Assembly: GCA_023105745.1 (NCBI GenBank)
Contig: JALGQZ010000011.1
Coordinates: forward strand, 47,894,698-47,958,697
Reading direction: 5' to 3'
DNA length: 64,000 bases
From: Austropuccinia psidii
Lineage: Eukaryota; Basidiomycota; Pucciniomycetes; Pucciniales; Sphaerophragmiaceae
In this document: positions 1 through 13,283 of the stretch, piece after piece
Position numbering within the stretch: the first letter of the stretch is position 1
How the letters are laid out: each line of letters starts with the position of its first letter
The notes under the pieces: generated by a model
Databases searched by the model: none
What the model was told of the DNA's origin: nothing
What the model saw: only the letters and a program-made list of their open reading frames with translations
Translations under genes and position numbers: made by a program

Positions 1-1394
1 AAATTAATTTTTTAGCATTTTGTGTACAAGAGTTGAAAATCCTCTAAACCTCAATTTAATTCACACTGAATGCGGTATTAACCATCAATTTTTGTGTTAA
101 AATTGAGGTGTTGTGTGTAGTTTAGAAGTTATGAGGAATTGAAGTATTTTCAATTGAAATGTCAAATGTGTGCATGTATTACATACGTGAACTGTAGTTT
201 ACATATGAAGTATCAATTATTAAAGTTGTGTACTGTAAAACTCAATTGAATTCTATGTGTAAACTACAAATGTATTACATGATGAGGAATTAAAGAAAAA
301 ATAAATTGGAAAGATTAATTCTGGAGGGGAAAAGGAACTCTAGCTCCAAGGGGGAGCCAGACCCACAAAATTCTTGCTGACAGGCGTGGGATGTCAAACT
401 CCACACAAAATTTCATCACTTTTGGCTTGGAATTGAGTCACATGGTCTGTGACTCAATTGATGATGGGTTTTGATACCAACCAGGGCAGTTTTAACTGTT
501 GCCAAGAGGGTAAAACTACCCTTAAGTTAGAAAATTCTTAGTAAAAACAGTTTTAACTGGTTTCTAATACTCCTACACACATTCTGATGTGTTTTGAAGG
601 CTCTATACCAGGTATTACTATATTAATGGCTGAGTTAAGGGTCTAAAATGGCTAAAACCAGCCCTTTTTTGGTCTAAACCAGGGTTCAATGATGTCATAA
701 TTGGCTTTTCTGTTTTCAGATTGTTTTCCACGACTGAAAAGAGTAAATTTTACTCTTTCAGTAAGAGAATTAATGGCTATAAAAGAATGTCTTCTTTGCC
801 CCACTTTTCTCTTCATGTTAGAATCTTTTCCTTTAATAATTAGTTTAAACACTGTTAAAAGCAATCAATAAAAGATTCCAACCACAATTTTTGAAGCATT
901 TTTAACCTTTGAACCACGTGAAAAAATTATTATAATCATTGTTTTTAACTCTTATAATCATTTTTACACCTTGAACCACCCCAAAAGTGAATTAAAGCAT
1001 CTTTCATCACTGTTAACCTTGTCAATTTGTTTCCAAATTCACTCTGGTATTTTTTGGGTGTGTTTTCTCTTTAAATATCTTTTTAAAGACATTTTTCTCT
1101 AATTAATTGCTTGCAGTTCTTTACTCAATTAATTCCAATTGAAATTGCTCTTGAAGAAATTTCTTTTGTAGCCTTGAATATCTCTTGTAGAGTATTTTTG
1201 GATAAATTTTTATTATTGGTAAAACAATAAATCTTTATAAGATCATTGTTCTATACTTATAAAGTTCAAAACAAAAAATTTGGTGTGTTTTCTCTAAAAA
1301 ATTCTATTTCTTACTATTTTTAATTATATTTCACCTTATACAAATTTTGAGGACAGGAAAAGTACTTGATTTAGTTTCATATCCACACTTTAAA
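1..1394 (+). repeat. Ty3-B family LTR, truncated by the window edge
   Basis: This stretch matches the LTR at 34083-35902 from about 400 bases inside it to its end, in the same orientation. Shared landmarks include the CTCAATTGATGATG block near 456, the segment rich in GTCTTCTTTGCCCC near 790, and the end GGACAGGAAAAGTACTTGAT near 1352. The usual end CCTTACA is decayed to CTTTAAA at 1388-1394. No element interior follows, so it is a solo LTR or the 3' LTR of an element lying left of the window. The short open frame on the minus strand (652-864) recurs in the other LTR copies and is not a credible gene. Confidence 0.85.
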
Positions 1395-4300
1395 CTATCT
1401 CAATAATATCAATTTAAGCAATGATTTCAGCCCTTTTCCCAGAATAAATACTAAGAATATAAAAAAGCCATTTTCACATATTGAATCACCTGAATACTTA
1501 AATAATTTAAATGTATGATTTCATTAATTAACTTTTTTGATAAGCCTATTATCATGAATTTATTTTTTATATTATATTACTGTATCTAGTTAAGTTTAAC
1601 TCCTTAAGCCTCTCAGATTCTTCTCAAATAAACTTTGGAAAGGAATTTCACCAAAGAGCTTCTTTATGTCAGTTATTTCTCAAGATCACATAAAATACCA
1701 ATTATTTTATTTTGTCAGGAAATAGTTTTTTAAATCCTTTCAATAGCTATTCATAAAATCTTAACAATAAGATATATATGTTTTACACATACCTGCCTGA
1801 AAGAATTAAGGTGGAGAAATGATGAAATAACTTCTTGGATCTATTTTCAAATTTAAGTTTCTTAATTTTTTGGTATTGATAATCTCACACAATTTATTTT
1901 TAATAATAAAGTCTTTCCTGATGTAGGGATCTGCTATTATATTAAGTTCTTCATTATTTGAATAACTCTGAGTTTATCCCAGTGATTACAGGATAGATAA
2001 AAACCCAGAAAACCAATCAAGTAAAAATCCTTCATATATTAGTAAAACAGAAAGTGAGCTCAATTGATCACTTTTAATTAAAAAAAATCATTAATGTAAA
2101 TAAAGCTAGGAATTAGTAATATATGCAGGTTAAGTTTCCTCAATTTACACAAATAATTGTATTTCCTTCATACCCGCCATGGCAGTAGTGATTATTAGAG
2201 ATTGAACCATCTATTAAATAGAAACTTCCCCCTAATCTCATTGATATGGAAATACACAAATACAAACTATTGATATAAGATATTTCTTTGGCTAAAATTA
2301 AGAAAATGTGCTATACAAATATGGCGAGATCATAATAAATAACACTTTTAAATCGATAAAAAAATGGATATATGGATTAATTTCAGTGAGAAAGAATTTC
2401 AACAGTGAAAAGAAGCAATGAGAGATATTTTTCATGTATCTGAGAGGTTTTTATGCTGTTATTAGGCTACCTTTTTTATATGAATCTTCTTATTACTTAT
2501 AATTTTCCCATTGGGCCTTTAAAATGGAAAAAATCAATCAATTATAAAATAAAACACAAATATTCTTTAATCAAGTCTTAGACATCCTACCTATAAGTGA
2601 CTAAAAGATCTCTACAGAGTTTCATGAGATGAAATATTGGTAATATTTATTCAAAATACAGTATATTTGGTTAGTATTCTCTGCATAAGAAAACAAAATA
2701 ACTATGCTCCAGATTTTGTTTCATCTTAAATAAATAATATTTCTGCAAAAATGAGGAGAAAAGGAAGTGTATAAATTTTAATCAAGGAAATCACATTAAT
2801 GGTAGGCTATCTCTTTTTGATTTTGTGAATAATCCAAATAGCCCTAATAAGCTGAGATGATTTCTGATAAATTTGGAATCCTTTTTAAATAAAAAGGAAA
2901 AAATTTAAATATTATCCAGCTATTTATTCTCATATATTAGATGGAGATAAAAACCATAGTGAAATTTCAAAACACACCTCATATTTTGCTTTGTTTTTTA
3001 ATAAAATAGTTTTCAGTAAAAAGGAAAATAAAAATTTATCTAGAATTAAAATGCTCCTTTGTATCCTGTAATATTGAACTATTGAGCTTTGAAAATCATT
3101 ACCATAACCTGATGTTGCGGAAATTGAATTAAATCTTTGTGGCTTGCATCTGTGGCTTGAATTTCTTCCAACACTTCAATTTATTGATTTAATTTCTGTT
3201 CTATCTCCCACCTAAATACAATCAATCTCCCATGTCAAATTCCAAATGAAACACATTCTGTCAGGTGTATCCAATTTGCTCATGGTGATATGTTGGTATG
3301 GATAAGGAATCCTCATGCATTGTATTTATTTTTAAAAAGTAATCCACCAAAGGGTTTTATGTGTAAAACTGTAATTTGAATGAAATAAATGAGGGGAAAA
3401 ATTGAAATGATGCTGTGTGAGTGACATACTCCTGAGATGTTTAATTTTAGTTATGTTTTTCAATGTGTGCTTGATGCGGCTTTGAGTTTTCTGCAAAAGA
3501 ATATTGAATAATTACTTTACCTCTACATTCTTCCAGAGAAAATTCAGCATAGCTTCTCCTTTATTTGAGGCAAAGTTTTGGTTCTTGATGGAAGATTTTC
3601 CCTAGTGTGATGCCTAAAGATATTGAAATTCATTATTTCTATTTTTATAATTTTTTCTTTTGATTATGGAATTTTTTCATATCCATTATCTAATTTGTTC
3701 AAGCTATCTAATTTTGATCTGGTATTTTATACCTTATTTGATATTTTTTCAGGATTTTCTCCAAACTAATGCATATTTTACTCAAGTAAATAAGGAATAA
3801 ATGGCTTTATTATCAAAAACCAACTGGGTGGATTCAAATAAATAATTTAAACTCAAAAAAAAGAACTTTTAAAAGAGGAAATTTTTTAGGATGGAATAAA
3901 ACTTAAATAGAGCTTTATATTTTATATTCATTATTAAAATAGAATACTAAAAAAAAGTTACGTTAGGAGGATTTGATAAGAATGTTTCAAATGTTTTTCA
4001 GTTCTCTGTAATCCTCTATTCCAAGACCATATAGTAATGCGGAATACTCTTTATGGTTTTTTTGAGTTTATTTTCCTTCTTTTTCTCATTGAAGAGGGGC
4101 CTTTAAATATGAGGAGAAACATTTTTGAAACAATAAATTCTAAAAGAAACATTCAGAAATATAAGTCGTAAGAGAAGATTCATGGACGAGATAAACTTAT
4201 GATAGAACCAAATTAAGATTGACTAGTAAGCTCTTTGGACTCCCGATACAGACTTATATCCAAAAACCCTTGAGAAAATATCAACTTTTGAAAATATTCT

Positions 4301-7300
4301 AGCTGATCTAATGAAAAAGATCCCTTTCTATGGATATCAATCAATAAGATATAAGGAGATCTTTCTTAGATTTTTTAATGAAACATTGTAGTTATATTCC
4401 AAGATTTTAATTTGAGTTTTTTTGGATTTTTATGAGGAGATCATACCGGAATGAGTATTTTTATAAAAATCATTTATATACAAGAAGATTAGGGAGTCTA
4501 AAACCTCAAAATACCAAGTCCAAAATTTGGCTTTTTCCATAAAATAACAAATCAACATAATACTCATTTGTTTCACATGGAAGGAAGCTGTTCAAGGTCT
4601 AGACTTTTTAAAAGTCAAAAACAAAAATACAGGGTTTTGGGAGAGAGATCACAGTTCATCATCCAGGGTTTCGAGTTTTGAGACACCCTATTAGTCTTGT
4701 TCAGGAAAGGAAATGTGGATAAATATGAAAATTAATAGCAGCTTCATACATAGAATAAAGTTAGAGTAAATAAATAATAAAAATGAATATAAAAAAGAGA
4801 AGAATTAGTTGTTTAAAGCTATTCATACATATTAGATATGAGCTTTATCGTTTTAACTATTAATACATAATTAATTGTAAAAATAATTTTGAGGCAAACT
4901 ATTATCTATTTAGAGTAGATTCCAATTTAATAATTTGAGTTTTTGAATATTGTTGGGAGCCTTAAAGTGAGGTTACTAAGTTTTTTCAAAAAAAGAAACA
5001 ATTCACAATTATCCATATTCCAACCATGACTGATTTTGACAAATCTTCCCATAAAATTATTCCAATTTGCTATCATACTTCTTTTTTTGCATTTACAATA
5101 AGAAAATACACCAATTTAAACTAGGAATAGGATAATGAAATTTCTTATGAGATTATCAGACCAAATTGATCCAGTTTCTGAAACACATTGATAAGTCTAT
5201 ATATAAGTATTTAGGTGAGAAACATATCTTTCAATAGTAATAAATTTGAAAAAATTAATAATAAAACAGAAAATATCTCCAAGAATATTTATATAGAAAT
5301 AGAATATTTCGGATTATTTCCAATTTTGGGAATTAATGCTTTTTTGCAATAAATTATATCATGATATAATTTTGTCCTTATCATAAGAAAGCTTTTTCTA
5401 TCCTTTTCTTTTTAACCAAATCTACCCCTGAAATAGTCTTGAAGTTTTTTTATCTTAATATTTACAAATCCTTCTTTTGTGAGTCTTCCTTCTCCTCGAA
5501 TTAATTGAGATTAATTAAAAATATTACTATGTTTTACTCTTAATGCAGTCCAATACAAAAAATCTCCTTTTCCCGCAAATTTTATTAAGTTTCTTTTTAT
5601 CATTAGCATGTAGCTTACAAAAACAATTCCCCTTTTCAAGAAATTAAGTAAAAGTATTCAATACATATTTTATCTTTATATTCAAAAAAGACCCATATTG
5701 TCAAAATACTAAGTGTTTTTTGATTTTTCTTATTAAATTTTTTCCTTATGTTTCATTCAACCAACTAAATTTTGACAAATGAGCTATAAACCCACCTTAA
5801 AAAGCGAAATATAACTTTGAATTAATCACCAAAGGCTTTTTTTAATTCTCATAGTGAGCTATATTTGAGTAAGAGTGATTGAGAATTGATCTTTTCTCAA
5901 ATAATATTTCTAACCTACTTGGTAAAGAGAGTTTATTTAAAATATTTATGTTTCATTTTTCACAATATTAAGAATAATACTTTAATAGAAATAACACAAT
6001 ATTTGATTTTTGAGATTATTTTTTGGTTAAGAAAGCTCATTCATTCAGAATATGCACAAGATAAATAAACCATTGTATTTCCTATATATATATATTTAAT
6101 TGACAAATTATTATGTTTTTTTCAGCGAGTTTATAATTTTCGTTTAATCTCATCTCAAAGCTCTATGCCATAATTGCAAGTATAGTAAAATTAATTAATG
6201 GGAAAATTCCAGACCAAACAATAAATTATAAATCAATTTTCTCTGAAGATAATTGCTGATCTAATAACTACACACTTTCTTTCATGAATAAAGCAGTATC
6301 TTGAAGAGGAAAAATACAAGAAATGAACCTTTTAATTTCCATCCTAATTCTTATCCAGTCATCTAAATTAATTTTAATAGAATCTAAGCTTCATTACTTA
6401 GAATTTCAATTTATACCAACTGAATCTAAAAGTATTTTTGAATATATCTACTAATTTATAGTACTCTACTCAAAATAATCCCAATATTAATTGTTTTTTG
6501 GTTCTTTGGAAAAATATTTTTCTTTATAAATATACCAAAAAAATTCATAAATTTCAAGAAATTACCTTGAATGCCACTCAATGTTTACACAAACAGAAAT
6601 AAAACAAATCAAAAAACAATATTTAATCTATTAAATAAAGCCTTTCTTAGCTTCCATGTATATTTAACTTTTGATATTGTAGATAAGTTGGTATCAAAGC
6701 TATCAAATCCCACATTAATTTAATCAAAGCTTTAGAGCAAAATCACAAGTCAAAAGAACCCTAATTTTTGGGCTCGAAGCAAATAGTCTTTTGACTTGTT
6801 CATTTGAATTTTGATCAAAATTCAAGATTTCTTTTTTCTTTTTTTGAAACCTAACTAAATCAAATTCTGTTGATGACTTAGATTTTTTGAGCTTTCTCAA
6901 ATACTTCCCCCCCCCTATCACCTATTTTCATCTTCTTTTTATCATTTTTGGGTGAGAAATAAGGTAGAATAACTTTCACAAAAAAAATCTATGATATCAA
7001 TTAATGAAGAGCAGGATTTTAAAGTTACGAATTTAGTGTTACTCTCATCAATGGCTAAAATTACCAATTTCACACTACAACTCTCTTTATCCACTCTTTT
7101 ATCAGTCAATGATCTACACAATGAAATAGTTTAGATTATTACTGATAGCTATTCTTTATAAAGGCTCAAATATCTTTTAAAACGAATTCTCACTCCAATA
7201 TCTAATATTATCAATTATTTTCTGTCTATTTTACTGGCCAGTACTAAGAAAAAACAGGAAAATCATGATTTCCTTGATGATAATTTCTCAAAAGGGTAAT

Positions 7301-8480
7301 TATAAAACAATTTTTATTTTTATTTTTCATTTTTCTTTTAAGATTTATAGAAATAATTAAATATAATACATGATTAGAGTGTGGTTTTAGTTATTAAGAT
7401 GAAAAAAAACATTTCTCAATTCAATAAATTTGAAAAAAAGAAAATTTGACTTATTTTTTGAAGTTTTTTGAAAATATATTGTTCAAAAATAATTATCAGT
7501 AACAAAAAACTTACTTTAAAAAGGGATAAATTATTAGAATATTCTATATTTTGGAGCTCTTTAATTCCTTTTTGTTGTCTTTTTTCAAAAAAATTAATTT
7601 CCTGATGAATTGATTCAGAATTCAAAAAATAACCATGAATATCTTTGAGCAATGAAATTTCATATTGAAGTCATATGAAATATTTTTCTTAAATTCCAAT
7701 TTGTTTTATTCTTCAAATTTTATGAGATTCTTTCTTTGGTAAAAAGATATAACATAATTATCCAATGTCTTGAAAGAGGAAATGTGGTATTTCATCAAAA
7801 AGTATGGGGTTCTGTACCCAAAATCCCATATATTACATGGGGTTTTATCTCTGAAAGATTGGAATCTCACCTTAATATTTGGAGAGAAAAATTTATTATT
7901 TTTATTTGATTTTTCCAAACTATACCCCTTATTATAGATAATGATGATTATGATATAGAAAAACAATTGTCACATTAGGCCTTCTCAGAATTGACACAAA
8001 ACACCATGATTTTTTTGGGTATTTCAGCCCAAAATTTGTATTGAAAACACATTTTTTCAGAAAAAAGTCCCATTAATGATTTGAATTTTAATGCTCTTTT
8101 TTCCAAAATTAAATTTGAGGATTTTTTAAGATCACACAATTAGGCTTGAAATCATAATGAATCCTCTTCTGGTAAAATAAAGTTTTGGTTAAATTAAATA
8201 CTCAATTACCAAACATCTTCAGCTTGATTGTCACTATCAGCATATTATTCCAATTGAAAATTCAAACAATTCCAACCAAGAAATTATCATATTCATCAAG
8301 TGAAGACTTGCCTTCTGATTTTTAAAACTTGGGAATCTTAGAAAAGATAACTATCTCGCAACAATAAATTCTCTAAAACCTAATAAGAATATAAATCATC
8401 ACTTGGCTGTTCTGGAAAGACCTCTGTTAGAAGTCCCTCATTGTTTAAAGACATGGTATATCAGCTCATGGCTAATTAGG
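1395..8480. other. AT-rich intergenic DNA, no gene recognised
   Basis: About 7 kb of very AT-rich sequence with homopolymer runs and no open frame that looks coding. The longest frames are under 90 codons, rich in Phe, Ile, Lys and Asn, and show no known motif. A stretch near 4620-4705 ending in GAGACACCCTATT faintly resembles a Harbinger terminus but is too weak to annotate. Confidence 0.6.
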
Positions 8481-8534
8481 TAAACATAACATAGAAAAAA
8501 GGAACAAATCTTACTCCAAAAAAATGGGAGAGCA

Positions 8535-8735
8535 ATGGGAAAATTCTGGAAGAAATATATATTTTCCAAGAACTATGCAAATACAACTTTAGCTAGTATT
8601 GATAATGAATATGATCAAAAAGTTTTTCAAAATATGGAAATAATTTTCTCATTTTACCCACAAATAGGGACTATCTTTGGTAATAAATCAAATATAAAAC
8701 CAATTGAGGGGTATTTGAATAAAAAGGGGGTAAGT
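8535..8735 (+). pseudogene. Relic of the Harbinger accessory gene
   Basis: The translated frame follows the middle of the accessory gene at 58162-59359 over about 60 residues. WKKYIFSKNYANTT matches YKKKYMAAKKFENLTG, and FGNKSNIKPIEGY matches FGHKPNVTPIASY, with comparable spacing. The usual acidic Asp-Glu run is partly kept as DNEYD. Upstream exons, the coiled-coil end and flanking terminal repeats are not recognisable, so this is an isolated fragment. It lies just left of the Ty3-A insertion. That it is a relic is inferred from a fairly short alignment made by eye. Confidence 0.6.
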
Positions 8736-8893
8736 AAAACTAATGTATATGTCAAACATAAGCACCGTTACTTTAATTTGAGCTTAGAAATATGGCAAGT
8801 TTGTTTGAGACTTTAGTTGATATCATTATTCTAGTATTGGCTATAGTATCAGTAGTTTTCTGGTATAATGAGTAAGCTCTTTGGCTTTGAAAA

Positions 8894-10796
8894 TGTGAGC
8901 CTTGAGGTATATTTTACATACCCAAATAGGCCACAATTATCTTAAAAAGAAATTTTGAATTATACATAACTCATAAATCATGCACATATTCAAAATTCAT
9001 CATTTTTGATTTCAGAAAAGATGAATAACTTTTTATTGAGTAAGTAAATCCATGGATTTAAGGCCAGATTTGGATTCTACACAAAAATTCACCTAGGGTA
9101 TCTCCATAGAATGAATAAGCTCAAATGAACTCTTTGAGGTGGTAATATGGAAAATACTTCAACATCACATCATTAATACCACCTCAAAGATCCGTGAAAA
9201 TTTATGTTTTTCTTGATTTTATGCCAAAATAATGGGAAAGTGAGAAATCCCATGTTACATATACACTAAGAATAGTGTTATAAATGTTTTGAGCACTTAA
9301 TATTATGGTATTCTTACATGCACTTTTGGTACACCCATAGTGGATATCTCACTTTAAGCTTAAATTTCTATTTTGACGTGAAAAATAAGCAAGGGGGACA
9401 AAAGACATCAAAGAGAGCCAGGGTACCCAACTTCTGAGGCCCCAGAGGCATGGATAGCTCCAAAGCTTGGTTCCATGGCTGATCTTGACCCAATTGGTAA
9501 ACTAAACCTCTTTGGGAACTTGGTTACCAAGTTACAACTACTGTAAAACACCAGAAAATAGCAAATAACCTGCTATTTTGATGTGCCAAGGAGGTAAAGA
9601 GCTACTTACACTCCTGTAACCATGTCAATTACTAATTACTTTCCATGGATAAACCCCAAAAGAGTAATTAAAACCCTTTTTGGACTAGTATCCATTGATT
9701 TACCTCATAGCAACCAGTCAAACACTGATATTTGCAATTCTACATAGAAATGAGGTAAAACCTTCAAAAATTCATTAAAAATACAAATCTTAATTAATAT
9801 TTCTGAAGCTTTCAGGACCAATTGAGAACTGTATTATCTATGGTACAACCAAAAAGAATTACAGTTTTACTAGTAAAATTAAAAGTTTTACTTACAATCC
9901 ATTTTTGGTTATTCTATGTGAAAGACTGAATCTTCAAAAATTCACAGTAAATACAACCTGTGATGAAATTGTCAATAACATTGATTACTTTGGAATAAAA
10001 GAAGATTTACAAATGTTACTCCTTTTATTCTTAACCATATTGGGGTTGGTAGTCACGTAAAAGCATCAATTAAGCAATTATGACAATTTTACGTGACAAC
10101 AGATGATGTAAGTACTAATCCAAAAGGGTTTAATGCTTTCTCACTCACTGGTTTTTCAGTTTTCTCCATGGCACGCCTCTGTGAGCTGTTGTTTACTAAA
10201 AAGAGGCCTTCTCTTGCTGTTTTTTCCGTATCATCATCTTATTATCATTTTATATCATTGTTACCAACAAGTAAGTATTAGTTAAACTATTCTTAAGTGT
10301 TTTAAATCTTTCAGAATCAATCAGAAAGACATGAAATCATAGAATCCAGCTATATATTGTTGTAATCCTGCTATAAATTATTTTGATCTCTTAAATCCAC
10401 AATTCTACATCTAATTTCTCTATTTTTATCTATCAATAAGTTCTTTGGAGTATTAGTGAGTCATTTATCTTTAATTCTTGAAGTTTTTCTCTAGTAATAG
10501 TTTTGTTCAAGGATTAGCTTTATAATTATTCTTGCAAAAGATAATTATATATTAAAATAATTTTATTATTTTAATAAAAGAAGTTTTTATTATTAAATTC
10601 TTCTTGTAATTGATTCTTGTAGACAATTACTTGCTCACTGTTAAAATCACTAAAAGTGCTTAACACGTGAAATAAATAATTCTTCAATTATTTAATTGTG
10701 GTTATAATAATATTTTATTATTATATTTCATAAGAACAGACATAGTACTGTTGATTAATAGTAATATTATCATCAGTTTCATAGTCACATCTTACA
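8894..10796 (+). repeat. Ty3-A 5' LTR
   Basis: Starts TGTGAGCC, ends TCTTACA, and matches 17233-19135 base for base apart from scattered substitutions. It is preceded by GAAAA at 8889-8893. It starts with nearly the same bases as the Ty3-B LTRs but is otherwise a different family. Confidence 0.95.
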
Positions 10797-10816
10797 TTTG
10801 GTGGCCTGGCCGTGTT
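10797..10816 (+). promoter_or_regulatory. Putative primer binding site of Ty3-A
   Basis: Directly after the 5' LTR comes TTTGGTGGCCTGGCCGTG. The TGG at 10799-10801 would pair with a tRNA 3' CCA, as in tRNA-primed retroelements. I could not assign the tRNA. The matching position in Ty3-B starts TTTGAGGGGCCC. Confidence 0.4.
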
Positions 10817-11395
10817 TTTTGAACCTTGTACCCTTAATTAATATATTTTCAAGTTCTAAAGTATATTACTTTAATATTTTTTTCTCTTCAATTTAAAGAA
10901 AAAAATTATTTTTAATTTTGAAATTGTCTTAAAATCTTATTTCATTGTGGAATTTGGTTTAATTTTGTACTGTTTTTACACGTGGCTTTTTCACATCCAA
11001 AAACTTATAAAATTATTCTTTGAGTTACTCTGACTTAATTTTTTTATTCAAATTCTTAAATTTTAATACTTTTTTTCTTTGAAAAGAATATTTTTTTAAT
11101 ATCAAAAAATAATAAAACTTATAAAAACTCTTTTAAAATATCTTAAATCATAAAAAATAATTTCTTTTATCATATTTTCTCTTTAAGTGTCTTTAATCAA
11201 ATACTGTGCAGCTGGAAACAGACTCAGTAAAAGATACATTACTAGTCCTGAATCTTCAGAAGCAGAATCTGAAGAAAGTATTGAGGTGCAAATTGCTAAA
11301 AGAGGCACCTTATTTAACTCAGAAAAGAATAAATTACCACCAAAAGGTGTGTTTTTATCTTTAAAATTACTCTTTATCCTTAAATTGACGTAAAA

Positions 11396-12335
11396 ATGGT
11401 GCATACCAGAAATGGAAGCAACTATTAAGTCCAACCAGATGGATGTGGAAAAGGAAGAGGCAAGACCAAATCCAGAAGTGCCAAATCTTCCACAAGAAAG
11501 ACACATCTGGAGGATGCCAGAGTTGCCCCCCATTCCCCAAGGTCTGTACCAACAGATTTTGACATGAATTCTGAGCCTGAACTAATTCATGATATTATTT
11601 CCAGGGCTAAACCATTTTCAAGTGGCAGCAATAGAAATATATCAATGCCAGTACAAGAATTGGTTCAGAGCAGCCAAAGAGGAGGAGTGGGAAATCTGCC
11701 CAAGCCTTTTGCAGGGGGCCATGAACTCCTACTTACACATCAAGAGCTTTCTGGGTCAGGAGAATACCATAGAACGCTTAGGAGGTTGGAGCCCCCTGTC
11801 TTGCAAAGACAAGGTCAAAAAGATAAAGAATTGGTTGAAGAACCAAAGTCTTTTATCCATATACCAGAAGAAAGAGTTGGAAATGACTCCAGCTTTGGAG
11901 ACAGAGGCACCAGTGGCATCCACCAGCTCCAGAAGTGTCCAAGGACAAGCCCAAGGGACCTCAGAAGAAGCAGAAAGGTCCCAAGAACCATCAAGGCAAA
12001 GGAAAAGGCAAAGCCAATTGGCACAGACCTTACCCACAAGGGTACAGGATCCCCAAATTGGAGCCTTCAGCCGTGGACAGTGTCTTCAATATGGCCAGGA
12101 CTCTGATGGAATTCACAGCCAAAGAGCAGGAAAGGATTAACAGAAACTTTCCACAGAAATAATTGGTGTACAGACTAGTATTAATGTAGAAATTGGTAAA
12201 CTTGATGGAATGTTAACTAAAATTGCATCAGATATAGTTGAATTAAAGCAAAATGACAAGAAATACATTGAATTGCACCAAGTAACAAATGCCAGACTTG
12301 ACTCAATTACCAATTCTTGAAATAGAACTGAAAAC
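11396..12335 (+). pseudogene. Ty3-A gag, N-terminal part (broken)
   Basis: The start MVHTRNGSNY resembles MPSTRSGASY at the start of the Ty3-B Gag (41771, minus strand), which fixes the ATG at 11396. The frame is broken: TAA at 11426-11428, a change from the 11396 frame to the frame used downstream somewhere in about 11800-12050, TAA at 12138-12140, and TGA at 12318-12320. The part after 12140 is hydrophilic with a likely coiled coil, as in the matching Ty3-B region. An overlapping frame (11935-12162) carries PYPQGYRIPK and a VFNMARTLMEF block that is also kept in Ty3-B in an alternative frame. The role, assembly of the particle by the N-terminal Gag arm, is inferred from position. Confidence 0.75.
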
Positions 12336-13283
12336 ATGTGCCAAGTTCAGCATGATGAGATGGAAGATCTTTCCATTTTTAAAATGAATGATCAACTTAA
12401 GACTCTGCAAGACCATGTCTGGAAGATAGTTGAAAATACCAATCAATTTGCTATACACTTAGCAAAAAGTGACAGTGAAAGGCAGAAGTTGAAGAATGAA
12501 ATAATTGCAAGTGTGGAACAAATTCATGAGAATCATGAACCACATATGCCAAGACATTCTACACCTTTAAATGAAGAAAAACTTTCTGTTAAAGAAAGTC
12601 TCACCCCATTCTTGGGAGAAAATGCCTACTCTGCAAGGGATATTCCCAAAATAGAAGAATGGCCAACATTCTCTGGTGAAGGAGAATACAACCATATTGA
12701 ATTCCTCAGGACTATTGATATGTTGCAAGAAGACTTTAATATACCTGATGAAATAATAGTGGGAAAAATACATTGTCTGTTTACCAGAACTGCAAAGAAA
12801 TGGTATTACAAAATGAGGATTGATCATGGTAAACATGATTGGTCTTGGTGGAAATCTGAAGTGATTACCAAATGGGCCAACAATTCTTGGAGGTTTAAAA
12901 CAGAAAATTCCTTTGAAAGTGCCATTTTTAACTCAGAGAAAGATAAACCACTTACTTGGTTCTTCAAACAAAAAGACAGATTATCTGCTTTACAACCAGA
13001 TATGTCTGACACTATAATTAATATGAAAATATTAAGAAAGTGTGGAGGAGAATTGGAACATGCTATCAAAAGCAGATGTGTGGAACCCTGTTCAACAGAA
13101 GACTACATTAATGCTATGGAAGATATCATTGCCAGAACAAGAATTGGTAAAACTTGGTCTAAAATCCCAACAGAATCCAAGATAACCTCTAAGATTCCCA
13201 GAGAGGATAAGAGACCAGAAAAACCTGTCTTAAAGTGTCATAAATGTGGAAGCACTTCACATTTAGCCAACACTTGCACATAA
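12336..13283 (+). pseudogene. Ty3-A gag, capsid and nucleocapsid part
   Basis: A 315-codon frame covers the retrotransposon Gag capsid domain, with the conserved stretch WPTFSGEGEYNHIEFLRTID (from about residue 108) and WYYKMRI before a tryptophan-rich WSWWKSEVITKWAN segment. It ends in a CCHC zinc knuckle, CHKCGSTSHLANTC (C-x2-C-x4-H-x4-C), which binds the RNA packaged in virus-like particles. The frame stops at TAA 13281-13283 directly after the knuckle, but the same frame continues into protease. In Ty3-B the matching position reads on through KRGKIN, so the stop is probably a nonsense mutation and not a designed Gag terminus. A read-through signal cannot be excluded. The ATG at 12336 is internal; true Gag starts at 11396. 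Confidence 0.85.

Noticed and set aside
4620..4705. Possible Harbinger right terminus ending GAGACACCCTATT
   Set aside because: Only about a dozen bases fit, and there is no partner end or coding relic nearby.
7706..7966. Subterminal Harbinger-like AAATCCCAT phrases around 7815-7880
   Set aside because: Short and scattered, without a terminus; could be chance in AT-rich DNA.
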